Part shown: piece by piece, positions 1-9,080 of the stretch
How the letters are laid out: every line of letters starts with the position of its first letter
Position numbering within the stretch: position 1 is the first letter of the stretch
Assembly (NCBI GenBank): GCA_025453675.1
Contig: JALOPW010000005.1
Span: 1 to 64,000, forward strand
Reading direction: 5' to 3'
Source of the DNA: Methanolinea sp.
GTDB lineage: Archaea; Halobacteriota; Methanomicrobia; Methanomicrobiales; Methanospirillaceae
Length of the DNA stretch: 64,000 nt
The notes under the pieces: generated by a model
The model's input: the letters and a program-made list of their open reading frames with translations, nothing else
What the model was told of the DNA's origin: nothing
Databases searched by the model: none
Position numbers and translations under genes: made by a program

Positions 1-122
1 CGGGGGAATGTGTGGTATTGAGCACTCTTGATACTGATTGCACACCTGTGCAGGGGTGGAGGCATTTTTTGGTGTTTTGCACATCCTTTTATGGATTTAC
101 TGTGAATCATCATTTCAATACT

Positions 123-926
123 ATGAGCGAAGCACTGAAACACTCACTCCGGGAGTGGTGCGAAATGAGGGAGATACCGGTAATGGGGGTGGCGGAGGCC
201 ACTCGGTGGGAGAAACCTCCATTCTCCCCCTGGATGCCGGAATCCTTTTATCCCCGCTCCATCTATCCGGACACCCGTTCGGTGATTGTTATCGGCCTGC
301 CCGTTCACCTGCCAATCATCGAGACCACCCCTTCAATCTATTACCACGAGCTTTACCAGACCCTGAACCGGCTACTGGACCAGTATACCTACCAGATGGC
401 TGAATGGCTGAACCAGAAAGGATACCCCTCCCTCTTTGTCCCCAGGGACGGGTACGGGAGTATCGAGGTGCTTCTGAAGAACCCCGTGGCATTCTTCTCC
501 CACCGGCACGCCGCCTATCTCGCCGGCCTTGGTACCTTCGGGATGAACAACATGATCCTCACCCCAGGGTATGGTCCGAGAATCCGGTTTGGTTCTGTGT
601 TGACCAGCGCCCAGCTCCCCTCTGATCCGATCATTTTGGAAGATCTCTGTATCCGTTGCATGCGGTGCGTCGAGATGTGTCCCACCCACGCACTTCCAGG
701 GGAGATGTATCCGGGGGGACTCACCGATACGCATGCCTGTGCGAGTTACAGTGCCGGACTCTTCCGACGCTCTGTCTCCCCGTGTGGGGTCTGCATCAAG
801 GTCTGCCCTGTTGGGAATGACAGGGTTCACTTTCACCGGGAAGACCCGGGTATGTATACCATGGGGCATTCTCCCCCGGACCTTTCGGAGGCCTGGGACC
901 ATGTCAGGGCATATGGCGGCAAATAA
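123..926 (+). CDS. QueG-like 4Fe-4S reductase family protein
   Basis: The product resembles the iron-sulfur half of the epoxyqueuosine reductase (QueG)/reductive dehalogenase superfamily. The C-terminal half carries two clustered cysteine motifs, CIRCMRCVEMCP (about residues 175-186) and CGVCIKVCP (about 220-228), which fit two [4Fe-4S] clusters. The protein is about 267 aa, shorter than bacterial QueG and without its C-terminal repeat region, so the substrate cannot be inferred. The ORF track begins at 12, but the first 37 codons do not look like protein, and a TATA-like CTTTTATGG lies about 30 bp before the ATG at 123, so I chose that start (possibly leaderless). The family call is good; a queuosine role is not claimed. 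Confidence 0.75.
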   Translation: MSEALKHSLREWCEMREIPVMGVAEATRWEKPPFSPWMPESFYPRSIYPDTRSVIVIGLPVHLPIIETTPSIYYHELYQTLNRLLDQYTYQMAEWLNQKGYPSLFVPRDGYGSIEVLLKNPVAFFSHRHAAYLAGLGTFGMNNMILTPGYGPRIRFGSVLTSAQLPSDPIILEDLCIRCMRCVEMCPTHALPGEMYPGGLTDTHACASYSAGLFRRSVSPCGVCIKVCPVGNDRVHFHREDPGMYTMGHSPPDLSEAWDHVRAYGGK

Positions 927-1073
927 GAGATCAACACATTCTTAACCCCCCCTTTTCCGTCTCTTCTTTCCATTTGGGGGATTACCCTTTCAGAACACCC
1001 GGCACAGGGTCCGCAAGAGTACCATTTATGCCCTTGAAATACCAATATACCGGTGATATACCGGGTGAAGGTT

Positions 1074-1304
1074 ATGTGTATCGCAGTTCCTGCAGAAGTG
1101 GTGGAGATCAAAGAGGGGAGCATCGGGGTGGTGGACTATGGCGATCTCAGACAGGAAGTCCGTCTCGATCTTGTGGATGTGAAAGTAGGGGAGTTTGTAC
1201 TGGTGCACGTGGGCTTTGCCATTCAGAAGCTCTCACGTGAGGAGGGCCTGGAGACCAGGGAGATCTTCCGCCAGGTATACGCGGCAATGGAAGAAACAGA
1301 CTAA
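1074..1304 (+). CDS. hypC: Hydrogenase maturation chaperone HypC/HupF
   Basis: This 76-aa protein starts MCIAVPAEV, the family hallmark in which the cysteine directly after the initiator Met binds the iron centre while the Fe(CN)2CO group of [NiFe]-hydrogenases is built with HypD. The length is normal for HypC. The ORF track starts 21 bp upstream; the ATG at 1074 is preferred because it places Cys at position 2 and follows a purine-rich GGGTGAAGG. No other hyp gene is adjacent. Likely clients are the cell's [NiFe]-hydrogenases, including the Ech enzyme encoded at 37-42 kb. Confidence 0.9.
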   Translation: MCIAVPAEVVEIKEGSIGVVDYGDLRQEVRLDLVDVKVGEFVLVHVGFAIQKLSREEGLETREIFRQVYAAMEETD

Positions 1305-1463
1305 TTCCCTCTTTTTATTCCTTCATTTTCTACACAGTAGCGAAGAATGTGTGAAAAGAGCGGGAATATGATTTTTTCTCGTATCTGTTCTCGTGGGAAT
1401 CAATATGCTTATCTTCTCGGAGATCGAAAACTGATAAAAAAAAGTGGAGAGGACGTAGTCAGA

Positions 1464-1643
1464 ATGGATAAAACTGGTGTTGCAAGTCTTATTGCGGGAA
1501 TTATTCTCCTCATTCTTGGGGTGTATGGTGTATGGATCTTCCTCCCTGATGTGATCATATTCCTGAAAGGAGTGATAGGTATCCTCGCGATTCTTATCGG
1601 AATTTTCCTGCTCATATTCGGGGCTATCCTGGTAAAAGACTGA
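1464..1643 (+). CDS. Small two-helix membrane protein, function unknown
   Basis: A 59-aa product starts MDKTGVASLIAG and is almost entirely two hydrophobic segments separated by a short turn, ending in a charged VKD tail. The chosen ATG follows a good GGAGAGG ribosome-binding site about 10 bp upstream. The longer ORF in the track adds 39 codons with no protein-like character. I recognise no family; similar short hydrophobic hairpin proteins are common in methanogen genomes. It stands alone between hypC and the PsbP-like gene. Confidence 0.6.
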   Translation: MDKTGVASLIAGIILLILGVYGVWIFLPDVIIFLKGVIGILAILIGIFLLIFGAILVKD

Positions 1644-1808
1644 AAATCTCGCCATTTTGGACATACTCTACGCTCCTGCACCCGGGCGAGGCATTCCTCC
1701 CCCGGGTTTCCCGTTCTGGTGAGATATCAACCTATAAGGTTTCCCAACTCTTACTCTTAAGAGGTAAAGGAGTGATCTCCACCTCTCCTGCATCCAACAG
1801 GTGTGACA

Positions 1809-2735
1809 ATGGACAAAGTCAAGGTTCTCCTGGTGCTCCTGGCAATCTCTCTTGGGGGGAATGTCTTTCTCATCCTTGCTTCGAGTGAAAGCCCGGTCTC
1901 TGGTGCAGTCACCCAGCCCCTCCTGTATGCCTATCACCAGGCTTTTCCTCCACTCGAGAATACCACGGCTGAATTCCCCGTGAGTGAGAATATGACATCC
2001 GGGGAAAATATCACCGCGAGCGATATAGGAGAGTTCACGCCGGGCAAGGGCTTTTCAGGGAACGACACCCTCCTTCTGCGCGAACTCCTCCTCCAGATGG
2101 AAGAAGAGGGAACGCTCGACGAGTTTCTCATAACGACACTGATGAGTGAAGAAGAAGGAAATATTCGCATGGATGTGGAGAGCATGGACACAAAGCCGGA
2201 ACCGACTCCTGATCCTGACGCCTGGAAGGAGTATTCCTCTTCCAGGTGGCGGTTCTCAATACCTTACCCGCCTTCCTGGGAGGTCAAGGAAGGGGGGACA
2301 TCATCAAACCCTGCGGTCACCTTTACTGCCCCACCTGATACCAAATGCAGTGCCGTGACCACCGAATGTTACCAGTACGTAGCATCCCTGGCCATCTCCA
2401 TAGACCAGAAGCCGGAGACCATTGAGCTCGAGGAGTATTTCAATAAGAAGGTAGCAAAGCTCCAGCAGGATTTGGCGATCACGGCGACCAGCAAGAGCGC
2501 CCCCACCATCATTTCGGGGAACAAGGCGTACTGGATAGAATATTACACCCGCGACTCCAGGGGCAACCCCTCCAAGAGGTACATGCAGTATTTTACGATC
2601 CTTGACAAGAAGGTGTATGTCCTCACTTACAGCGGCCCCTACTCAACTGCCGAAAATGTGTATAGCATTCACAAGCCGGATGTCCAGAAGATGATAAATG
2701 CGTTCGAGGTGGAGAGGGAGTACAAGGTTGTGTAG
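1809..2735 (+). CDS. Membrane-anchored PsbP/DUF1795-like protein
   Basis: The product (about 308 aa) has an N-terminal hydrophobic segment (about residues 5-22) acting as signal anchor, a low-complexity Thr/Glu-rich region with potential N-glycosylation sites (residues 30-125), and a C-terminal globular domain beginning at SSRWRFSIPYPPSWEV, which looks like the PsbP/Mog1-like fold common in extracellular proteins of methanogens. It probably sits outside the cytoplasmic membrane. The start could also be the GTG six bases upstream (1803); the ATG is preferred. It is convergent with the histone gene and not in an operon. No specific role can be assigned. Confidence 0.65.
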   Translation: MDKVKVLLVLLAISLGGNVFLILASSESPVSGAVTQPLLYAYHQAFPPLENTTAEFPVSENMTSGENITASDIGEFTPGKGFSGNDTLLLRELLLQMEEEGTLDEFLITTLMSEEEGNIRMDVESMDTKPEPTPDPDAWKEYSSSRWRFSIPYPPSWEVKEGGTSSNPAVTFTAPPDTKCSAVTTECYQYVASLAISIDQKPETIELEEYFNKKVAKLQQDLAITATSKSAPTIISGNKAYWIEYYTRDSRGNPSKRYMQYFTILDKKVYVLTYSGPYSTAENVYSIHKPDVQKMINAFEVEREYKVV

Positions 2736-3010
2736 GGAGAGTGTCTGTTGTGGTTCACCAGGCAGTCCCCGGGAATCCTTTTTCTTCTCATGAACCGGAA
2801 AACCCCTGCATTCCTGGCCTGAGGGTGAATTTTTCCTCCCGAACCGCGACCGAAGGAGAGACTCACACGAAGGTATCACGGGGAATGGCGAAATATCTGC
2901 CTTTTTAAGGGTGAGAACATGAAAATAAAACCCCGGATGGCCGCCAGAAATAGGGTATACCTGCACTGAATGCCGGCATGCCGACGTTCACCATGAAAAA
3001 TGGGGACCTT

Positions 3011-3265
3011 TCAGCACTTCTCCACGTCTTCGGCCTTGATGGTCTTCCTTCCTTCTGATGCCGCTGCATTTGCGGCTTCCCTGGCGACAGCGGCGATATA
3101 TTTCTCGGTCCTGGCTACAATTGCCCTGGTCCCGTCCATGCTGATGCGTTCAGCTCCGCTGTTCTTTGCGATCCTGATGACCGGGGCGATCGGAAGGTCG
3201 AAGGCACCGCTGCGGGTGGCTTTCGCCTTCTTCTTTGCAGGTGCTTTTTTCACTGGTTTTGGCAT
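3011..3265 (-). CDS. Archaeal histone with Lys-rich N-terminal tail
   Basis: Residues about 22-84 form a single histone fold of the HMf family: it opens with DLPIAPVIRIAKNSGAERIS and ends with the characteristic GRKTIKAEDVE. This protein binds and wraps DNA as dimers and higher oligomers. Unlike the standard 65-70-aa archaeal histone, it has an extra ~20 residues in front, MPKPVKKAPAKKKAKATRSG, that are basic and proline/alanine rich. The initiator ATG follows a GAGG motif, and a TATA box lies about 35-45 bp upstream, so the tail is within the transcribed gene; the only in-frame Met inside the coding region falls within the histone fold. It is a monocistronic gene. Confidence 0.93.
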   Translation of the reverse strand: MPKPVKKAPAKKKAKATRSGAFDLPIAPVIRIAKNSGAERISMDGTRAIVARTEKYIAAVAREAANAAASEGRKTIKAEDVEKC

Positions 3266-3297
3266 AATATGTGCCTCAAAAGGGAATTGAACAGGAA

Positions 3298-3309
3298 GTA
3301 TTTAAATAT
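3298..3309 (-). promoter_or_regulatory. TATA box of the histone gene
   Basis: The minus strand reads AATATTTAAATAC here, a strong archaeal TATA element about 35-45 bp before the histone ATG, predicting a start of transcription near 3275-3280 and a short leader. Confidence 0.6.
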
Positions 3310-3479
3310 TGTTGATAACACAGGTTAAAAAAACCCCAATGAGTCCATCACTGGAGTAAATAAACGAATCTCGTGTCATTCCATCCTTTTCAGAGTGAGA
3401 CGGCCGGCCGGTCATTCATGCTTGGTCACCCCCCGTCGCGGGGTATGAACTTGATGCACCGTCCGGGAGATTTCGTAGA

Positions 3480-4130
3480 TCAGCTCAATCCAACCACGGC
3501 ATGATGCAGTATATCCACAGTGGCCCGGAGCGCCCTCCCTGCGTCCCTGAGGTGGTGGTACACCTCTCTTTTCCTCATGGCCTCCATGGCATTGTCGGTG
3601 CGAAAAAGATCCGCCATGCTCTGGATGTAGAGATCATCGATGATATGCATGGATCTTCTGGCCGACCTGATCAGGTCTTCCACTTTCTTCCTGTCAGTGC
3701 TCATCGCCCGTACTCCTGCCGCCGTGCATCTGGTCCCCTGGAGGAGGGCATCTGCCATAGAGCGTATCGCATCATCCGGCAGCACGCCGAATGCATACAT
3801 CTCCCTTGCAATCTCGTAGGAGTAGTTCACGATGTAGTCCATCTGCCGCGAAAGGCTATAGATGTCCTGCCGGTCGAAAGGGGTGGAGAACGACTCCAGG
3901 AGCCTCTCCTCCATGTTGTAACGCATGGTATCCACTCCAGCCTCCATCTGCTGGAGCAGTTGGGGCTCTTCAAGCGGGATCTTTCCCAGCCACTGTGCGA
4001 GGGTGTACACGCACTCCAGGGTCTTCTCTGCCTGGGAGGCGAGCATGGCTTCAAAATCATGTTCCACCGGGAATATTGACTGGAACAGACCTCTCTTCCG
4101 ATATCCTTTGCGGTTCGTTTCTTCACTCAT
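3480..4130 (-). CDS. DUF47/PhoU-like phosphate transport accessory protein
   Basis: An all-helical protein of about 216 aa of the DUF47 (PhoU-like) family, which is usually encoded beside PiT phosphate carriers and is thought to regulate them. The start MSEETNRKGYRKR is chosen because its ATG overlaps the stop of the upstream pit gene as ATGA, showing translational coupling; the 37 extra codons of the track ORF lie inside pit. The sequence shows the expected acidic and aromatic helices (for example YIVNYSYEIAREM) but no membrane segments. The role in phosphate uptake control is inferred from the family and the neighbour. Confidence 0.85.
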   Translation of the reverse strand: MSEETNRKGYRKRGLFQSIFPVEHDFEAMLASQAEKTLECVYTLAQWLGKIPLEEPQLLQQMEAGVDTMRYNMEERLLESFSTPFDRQDIYSLSRQMDYIVNYSYEIAREMYAFGVLPDDAIRSMADALLQGTRCTAAGVRAMSTDRKKVEDLIRSARRSMHIIDDLYIQSMADLFRTDNAMEAMRKREVYHHLRDAGRALRATVDILHHAVVGLS

Positions 4131-5161
4131 GATATGCCTCGTGTGATGGGGATGAGAAGGAGAGAGATCCCAAATGCGAGGACCATGGTGACCGGGATGG
4201 TCACTATCATGGCCAGGAGTATCTCCCTTCCTACAGACCAATGCATTTTCCTCGGGTTTTCCGCGGCTCCGACCCCGATGACCGACGTGGAGATGATGTG
4301 ACTCGATGATACGGGAGCCCCGGCAAGCGTTGATCCGACCAGGACGGCCCCTGACGAAATTTGTGAATCAAATGAATGAATGGGATCGATTTTGAAGATC
4401 TTTCTTCCGAGCGTGGTCATGATGCGCCAACCTCCTGTAAGAGTACCTGCACCCAGCAGGATTGCACATCCCATCCGTGCCCAGAGCGGGATATCATATG
4501 ACGTGGAGAATCCTGCAGAGAGGAGTACCAGGGCGATGACTCCGAGTTGTTTCTGTGAATCATTCGCGCCGTTGGAAAAGGCCATTATTGCCGCAGCAGC
4601 CCAGTTGAGCCGGATTATATCCTGGTTCAGCGATCTTTTTGTATTCATCAACAGTGTGCGGGTGGCCTTACGCATGATATACCCTGCTATGAGGCCGAGG
4701 ATGACGGAGAGTACCAGGAAGGCGATGACTTTCACGAGTCCGGTCATCTCATGGGGCGGTGCCAGAAGCTCCTCGAGCCCCCAATACACACCTCCCATGC
4801 CCCCTGCAGCGATGCCTGCACCCACAAGGCCGCCGATGAGACTATGGGTCGAAGAAGACGGGAGTCCCGATCTCCATGTGACAAGATTCCAGATGATCGC
4901 GGCTGTCAGTCCTGCGAGGATGACGGGAACAAGCCGGGTTTCGGGTTCCATTGCGAGGAGCCCGGAGATGGTGAATGCCACCGCGGTTCCCCCAAGGAGT
5001 GCGCCCATGAAGTCCATTGCGGCAACGAAGATGATGCCCTGCTTCGGTGTGGCCGAGCGGGAGGCAATGAATGTGGCGGCCACGGCACTGGCGTCCTGGA
5101 AACCATTGGTGAAAGTGAAGGCAAATGCAAGGAGTATCGTGAGCCAGGCGACCTCGATCAT
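4127..5161 (-). CDS. pit: PiT-family inorganic phosphate transporter
   Basis: A polytopic membrane protein of 344 aa carrying both halves of the PiT signature: NGFQDASAVAATFIASRSA near the N terminus and FSNGANDSQKQLG in the second half. PiT proteins take up phosphate (as metal-phosphate or with H+/Na+) across the cytoplasmic membrane. The length is typical of archaeal members. The gene is the first of a two-gene operon with the DUF47 gene, which it overlaps by 4 bp. Confidence 0.92.
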   Translation of the reverse strand: MIEVAWLTILLAFAFTFTNGFQDASAVAATFIASRSATPKQGIIFVAAMDFMGALLGGTAVAFTISGLLAMEPETRLVPVILAGLTAAIIWNLVTWRSGLPSSSTHSLIGGLVGAGIAAGGMGGVYWGLEELLAPPHEMTGLVKVIAFLVLSVILGLIAGYIMRKATRTLLMNTKRSLNQDIIRLNWAAAAIMAFSNGANDSQKQLGVIALVLLSAGFSTSYDIPLWARMGCAILLGAGTLTGGWRIMTTLGRKIFKIDPIHSFDSQISSGAVLVGSTLAGAPVSSSHIISTSVIGVGAAENPRKMHWSVGREILLAMIVTIPVTMVLAFGISLLLIPITRGIS

Positions 5162-5427
5162 CTGCAGTTCTCCTGATGCTTTCAGGTTCAGGCTCTGGTT
5201 ATTTCAGGTTTGCCTTTCGGGATCATCCAAAAAGACCCGGTACACCACACCCGGGATGATCTTCATATGGCGGGGATGCCAGGTCCAATGGATCGAGGAG
5301 AGCATGACCATACCCACATTTCTTTGTCGTGAGGAAAGACCGGGGCCGGGGTCATAGAACGGGTTACACCGAGAGACGGGGGAGTTAAGTTCGCTGCAAG
5401 AGGGATAATGAGGGAGGGAAGACCAGT

Positions 5428-6647
5428 ATGAATGTCAGACCACGTATGAACACTCTGTCTGCAATGCGGCTGATCCTCCTCCTTGGGGTGGTGAGTCTCC
5501 TCGGTGACTGGTGAGTCTCCTCGGTGACATCATCTACGAGGGTGGCCGCAGTGTGACAGGCCCCTATCTCCTCTTCCTCGGAGCATCTGCCTTCACCGTG
5601 GCCTGGATATCAGGCCTCGGAGAGTTCACAGGGTATGCCGTACGCCTTGTATCCGGGTATTTCGCGGATCGCACGGGGGATTACTGGATCTTCACCATAG
5701 CAGGGTACCTGATGATCGGGGCCATCCCTCTGCTGGTGTATGCCAGGTCATGGGAGGCAGCAGTGGTATTGCTCCTCATTGAACGGCTGGGAAAAGGCAT
5801 CCGCTCACCTTCGAAGGACACCATCCTCTCCCATGCCTCGCACCAGGTGGGGAGGGGATGGGGTTTTGGCATCCACGAAGCCATGGACCAGGTGGGGGCG
5901 GTCGCCGGCCCCCTTGTCTTTGCGGTCTCCCTGGTCATGCTGGGCGGGTACGGTGAAGGATTTGCCATTCTTGTCATTCCTTTTATCCTCCTGGTCGCTG
6001 CACTGGTGGTTGCCTGGAGGCGTGTCCCTGACCCTGCATCTTTTGAGAGAGGCGAACAAATACGCCGCGATGAGGGTCAGAACGCCCGCATTCTCCTCCC
6101 GTATGGGATCTTCACTGTGCTCTCCATGGCCGGCTTCCTGGTCTTCCCCCTGATGGCCTATCATTTCAGTGCATCATCCGTGGTCCCTGAAGCTCAGATC
6201 CCGGTGTTCTTTGCCATCGCCATGGCGGCGGACGCACTGTGCGCCCTGGGAATGGGAAGGCTCTATGACCGGGCAGGACTGTCGGTTTTGATCCTCATTC
6301 CCCTTGCGAACATCCCTATCGCATCCCTTGCGTTCTCCTTCGGCTACCATGGCGCCCTTGCCGCCGCCGTCCTGTGGGGGGTCTCGATGGGGGGGCAGGA
6401 GACCATCCTGCGGGCAGCGCTCGCCGATCTCACTTCCATCAGGAAACGGGGTATGGCCTACGGGATATTCAACACATTATACGGGGGTTCATGGTTTGCC
6501 GGCAGTATTGTCTTTGGCCTGCTCTACGATGTGGGGGGGAGTGCCATTTCCGCATATTCCATCCTGATGCAGGTCGCGGCATTGGGGGCCTTTTCCTGGC
6601 TCTGGCTCGTGTTAAAGAGAAATCGAGGCGGTGATCCATCAGAGTAA
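5428..6647 (+). pseudogene. MFS transporter, frameshifted by a 20-bp tandem duplication
   Basis: From the ATG at 5428 the reading frame gives MNVRPRMNTLSAMRL... up to ...SLLGDW and then stops (TGA at 5512). The rest of the transporter (EGGRSVTGPYLLFLGAS... to 6647, 378 aa in the track) is in another frame. Between them lies a perfect 20-bp tandem duplication (5489-5528). Removing one copy joins SLLGD directly to IIYEGGRSVTG and gives a continuous ~399-aa major facilitator protein with conserved loops such as RLVSGYFADRTGDYW and ERLGKGIRSPSKD. As written, translation would have to restart at the GTG at 5511, losing about 27 N-terminal residues including half of the first membrane helix; no ribosome-binding site supports that. 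The substrate is unknown. It could be a true lesion, a reversible slippage state, or a sequencing/assembly error. Confidence 0.8.
5489..5528. repeat. Perfect 20-bp tandem duplication inside MFS gene
   Basis: The unit tggtgagtctcctcggtgac occurs twice head to tail (5489-5508 and 5509-5528). Because 20 is not a multiple of three, it shifts the frame of the transporter gene and creates an in-frame TGA. Confidence 0.95.
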
Positions 6648-6902
6648 TACCTGTTTCCAGGGGCCCTTCTCATACAGGAGTGCAGGACTCGTTTCCGGCC
6701 TGTGGATGAACCCGGTTTTCGGGTGACGGGCACGATGCGTGAAACCCGCGAATGCGGGATATCCCAAAAATAAAGGCTTCTGATTCTCTCTACCTGTGCG
6801 GGAAATTCATCAGGATTTTCATGGGTAAAAATTTCATACAGAATGATACATCGGAGAGAATCGGGGGACTATTGTAGCAGGGAAAGTGCTCTATTCATCA
6901 CA

Positions 6903-6912
6903 TTTATAAAAA
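6903..6912 (+). promoter_or_regulatory. TATA box for the 6962 gene
   Basis: TTTATAAAAA lies about 25 bp before position 6932, where a transcript would start; this gives a leader of about 30 nt to the ATG at 6962. Confidence 0.5.
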
Positions 6913-6961
6913 GCAAAAGATGATATGAATAATGATTATTGCTTCACCGAATGGTGGTGCC

Positions 6962-7207
6962 ATGAGACTGACACTCAAGGACGAACTCGAATTCGCGATC
7001 TGGAAGATCACCGGACTCTCCATTCCCTACAACGAACATGTGATTCCCCGCCTGTCCCGGGAGATTGCGGAGAGGACAGGGGAAGATCCGGGGGAGGTCA
7101 GCATGAGGCTTGCTGCCCAGATCAAGGAGATCATCTGGGAGGACATGCAGAACCACTACCGGAACCGGGAACCCTGCCAGAAAGCGCTGGAACGCTCTCC
7201 TGACTGA
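6962..7207 (+). CDS. Small helical protein, function unknown
   Basis: An 81-aa product (MRLTLKDELEFAIWKITG...) without membrane segments, rich in charged helices, for example REIAERTGEDPGEVSMRLAAQ. I recognise no family. The start at 6962 is preceded by GGTGG; an in-frame ATG at 6932 coincides with the predicted transcription start and could be used leaderlessly, adding MIIASPNGGA. The gene is isolated between the broken MFS gene and the FMN-binding protein gene. Confidence 0.6.
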   Translation: MRLTLKDELEFAIWKITGLSIPYNEHVIPRLSREIAERTGEDPGEVSMRLAAQIKEIIWEDMQNHYRNREPCQKALERSPD

Positions 7208-7338
7208 ATGATTTTTCCTGGATCCCCGCCCAATTTTTCCCTGTCCTCTCCCGGTTGACAGGAGTATCTCCCTGAATCGCGCCCGTAGAGAGAAATCCTT
7301 TATTCTCCCGTATCCTCATCTAGTATGGAGAATCTGGT

Positions 7339-7773
7339 ATGTCTTTCCAGGATTGTGCCGAATTTGCCAACCATCACCCGGTATGTGCCGTGGCCACTGC
7401 AGACGGCGATCAGCCCCGGGTCAGGTATTTCATGATGTGGTTCGCGGATAAGACAGGTTTTTACTTTCACACCGGCATGATGAAGCAGATCTACCGCCAG
7501 TTGCAGAAGAACCCGAAGGTGGAGCTCTGCTTCTATGACAACTCTCCCCCGGAACAGGGCGGGGGAAAGATGCTGCGGGCCACCGGGAGGGTGGAATGGC
7601 GAAAGGAAACGGCACTGATAGACCGGCTTCTTGAAGAGAGGCCATGGATCAGGTCGCTTGGACCGGATATCGAAAAATCCCTGGCAATCTTCCAGGTAAA
7701 AGACGGGGAAGCCTGGGTATGGACCATGGCAGATAATCTCAGGGAAGACCAGATCCCGCGCTGGAGATTCTGA
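7339..7773 (+). CDS. Pyridoxamine 5'-phosphate oxidase-like FMN-binding protein
   Basis: This 144-aa protein has the split-barrel features of the PNPOx-like family: an N-terminal strand HPVCAVATADGDQPRVRYF, then FADKTGFYFHTGMMKQIYRQL and a middle RATGRVEWR strand. Such small members bind FMN or F420 and reduce diverse substrates; many methanogen copies have no known substrate. The ATG follows GGAG. It is a single gene. Confidence 0.8.
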   Translation: MSFQDCAEFANHHPVCAVATADGDQPRVRYFMMWFADKTGFYFHTGMMKQIYRQLQKNPKVELCFYDNSPPEQGGGKMLRATGRVEWRKETALIDRLLEERPWIRSLGPDIEKSLAIFQVKDGEAWVWTMADNLREDQIPRWRF

Positions 7774-7829
7774 CAGACTCCTGCGGTCGTCCCTGTGGAG
7801 TAAGCAACCAGTATGCGACGAGTTGATCA

Positions 7830-8276
7830 ATGACGGAAACACACATGCACATCGGAGGACTGTTCCTTCTCATCCTCATCGGGGTGGGGGGTGCAGTCCT
7901 TGCGTCAGGATGTATCCAGCAGGCAAACCCTCCCCAGGAGAACCCTTTTCCAGGGATATGGGTGTATTATGGGAAGATCGGCAATTACAATGCCACCATC
8001 GTGTTCACCTTCCATGAGAACATGACCGGCCGTTACGACATGGCGGTACCAGAGGTGACACCTCCCCACGCCAGTTCCATGGAGTTCCCATGGGAGTCCG
8101 AGGGTGACCGGCTCTTTATCGGGTCCAGCAGCGAACAGCAGCACCTGGACATCAGGTATTACCCGGACCGGGACAGGCTGGTGGTCCTTGCCGATGCAGA
8201 GTCAGGGATCTTTGTGGGAGACGAGTTCGTGACCGGACCTTTTACCTGGGAGTTCTTCCGGGTGAAGAATGTATAG
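7830..8276 (+). CDS. Small lipoprotein, lipocalin-like, function unknown
   Basis: The 148-aa product has an N-terminal hydrophobic segment ending in the lipobox LASGC (about residues 25-29), so it should be lipid-anchored outside the membrane. The mature part begins with a Pro/Asn-rich stretch and then a GIWVYYGKIGNYNATIVFTF pattern, typical of small beta-barrel (lipocalin-like) proteins that appear in families in methanogens. The start may be 7830 or the Met at 7845. It is followed 31 bp later by another lipoprotein gene of similar design, so the two may be co-transcribed and distantly related. Confidence 0.7.
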   Translation: MTETHMHIGGLFLLILIGVGGAVLASGCIQQANPPQENPFPGIWVYYGKIGNYNATIVFTFHENMTGRYDMAVPEVTPPHASSMEFPWESEGDRLFIGSSSEQQHLDIRYYPDRDRLVVLADAESGIFVGDEFVTGPFTWEFFRVKNV

Positions 8277-8307
8277 CGGCGATCCTGCGGAAAAGTGGTG
8301 AACAGGA

Positions 8308-8643
8308 TTGAAAGAGATCGCAATCCTCCTCGTCCTCGCTCTTTCGTGTGTCATGTTCTCCGGGTGCCTTGACGAGGAGAGCAACTCCGTGATCGGCACC
8401 TGGGAGTGGTCGGACGGGAAGGGGTATGCCGAGCGCTACACCTTCCACGCAAACCAGTCTTTCCAGGCAGAGGCATTAGGGTCGGCATTTTTCGGGACAT
8501 GGGAGGAAGTATCCCCGGGCCATTACCAGGTGACCTACTGGAACAGGAACGATGCTGAAAAGGCCGAGACCCTCACCGAGAGAGTGATCTACGACGAGGA
8601 GACGGACCAGGTGTACTTCCCGGGCCACCGGCGGGTGGGATAA
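8308..8643 (+). CDS. Small lipoprotein, TTG start, function unknown
   Basis: An 111-aa product with signal peptide and lipobox FSGC (Cys at about residue 20), followed by SNSVIGTWEWSDGKG and YTFHANQSF, the same Gly-Thr-Trp ... Phe-x-x-Asn layout as the gene upstream. The only sensible start is a TTG at 8308 preceded by AACAGGA; no in-frame ATG exists before the signal peptide. The mature domain is shorter than its neighbour and may be minimal. The function is unknown. Confidence 0.65.
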   Translation: MKEIAILLVLALSCVMFSGCLDEESNSVIGTWEWSDGKGYAERYTFHANQSFQAEALGSAFFGTWEEVSPGHYQVTYWNRNDAEKAETLTERVIYDEETDQVYFPGHRRVG

Positions 8644-8815
8644 GAGGGTCCGGCTGTGCCGAATAATATTGTAAAGAGGGCGAATCACTCCTGTATGAAC
8701 AGGATATCTCTCCAATAATAGATCTGACAGTAAAATGGTCTGGTTGCCACCATTGTTCCACGGGTGTTCTCGCAGGAAAGAGGTAAACTATAGGGAACTG
8801 GATTTCAGAACAGGA

Positions 8816-8890
8816 TGCTGCTATGGGGATTCGAACCCCAGTCGTCGGCGTGAGAGGCCGACATGATTGGCCGGACTACACTATAGCAGC
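8816..8890 (-). tRNA. tRNA-Glu (anticodon CTC)
   Basis: The minus strand folds into a full cloverleaf: acceptor GCTGCTA pairing with TAGCAGC, anticodon stem TCGGC/GCCGA with loop CTCTCAC giving anticodon CTC, and T arm TGGGG/TTCGAAT/CCCCA. The discriminator is A and CCA is not encoded. There is no intron. A TATA-like AATTATAAG lies about 35-45 bp upstream. Confidence 0.95.
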
Positions 8891-9080
8891 AAATTGCCAG
8901 ATTCAATGGGACTTCCCGGCACTTATAATTGTTGATACCTGACCCGGATAAAAGAGAATATACCTGCATTTCCCCTCCCAATCTCACCTTCACGCGTCAT
9001 CCATGCCTGCAATGGCGTCCTTTTCTGACCCTACCCACAACTATATGTCGAGAATCCCGCCATTGATATAGGAACAGCGA

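Noticed and set aside
3430-3446. Hairpin ccccgtcgcgggg as a terminator
   Set aside because: The stem is only 5 bp and no T tract follows on either strand.
4380-5357. 325-codon plus-strand ORF
   Set aside because: It is antisense to pit, whose membrane helices and PiT signatures are clear; no ribosome-binding site or family match.
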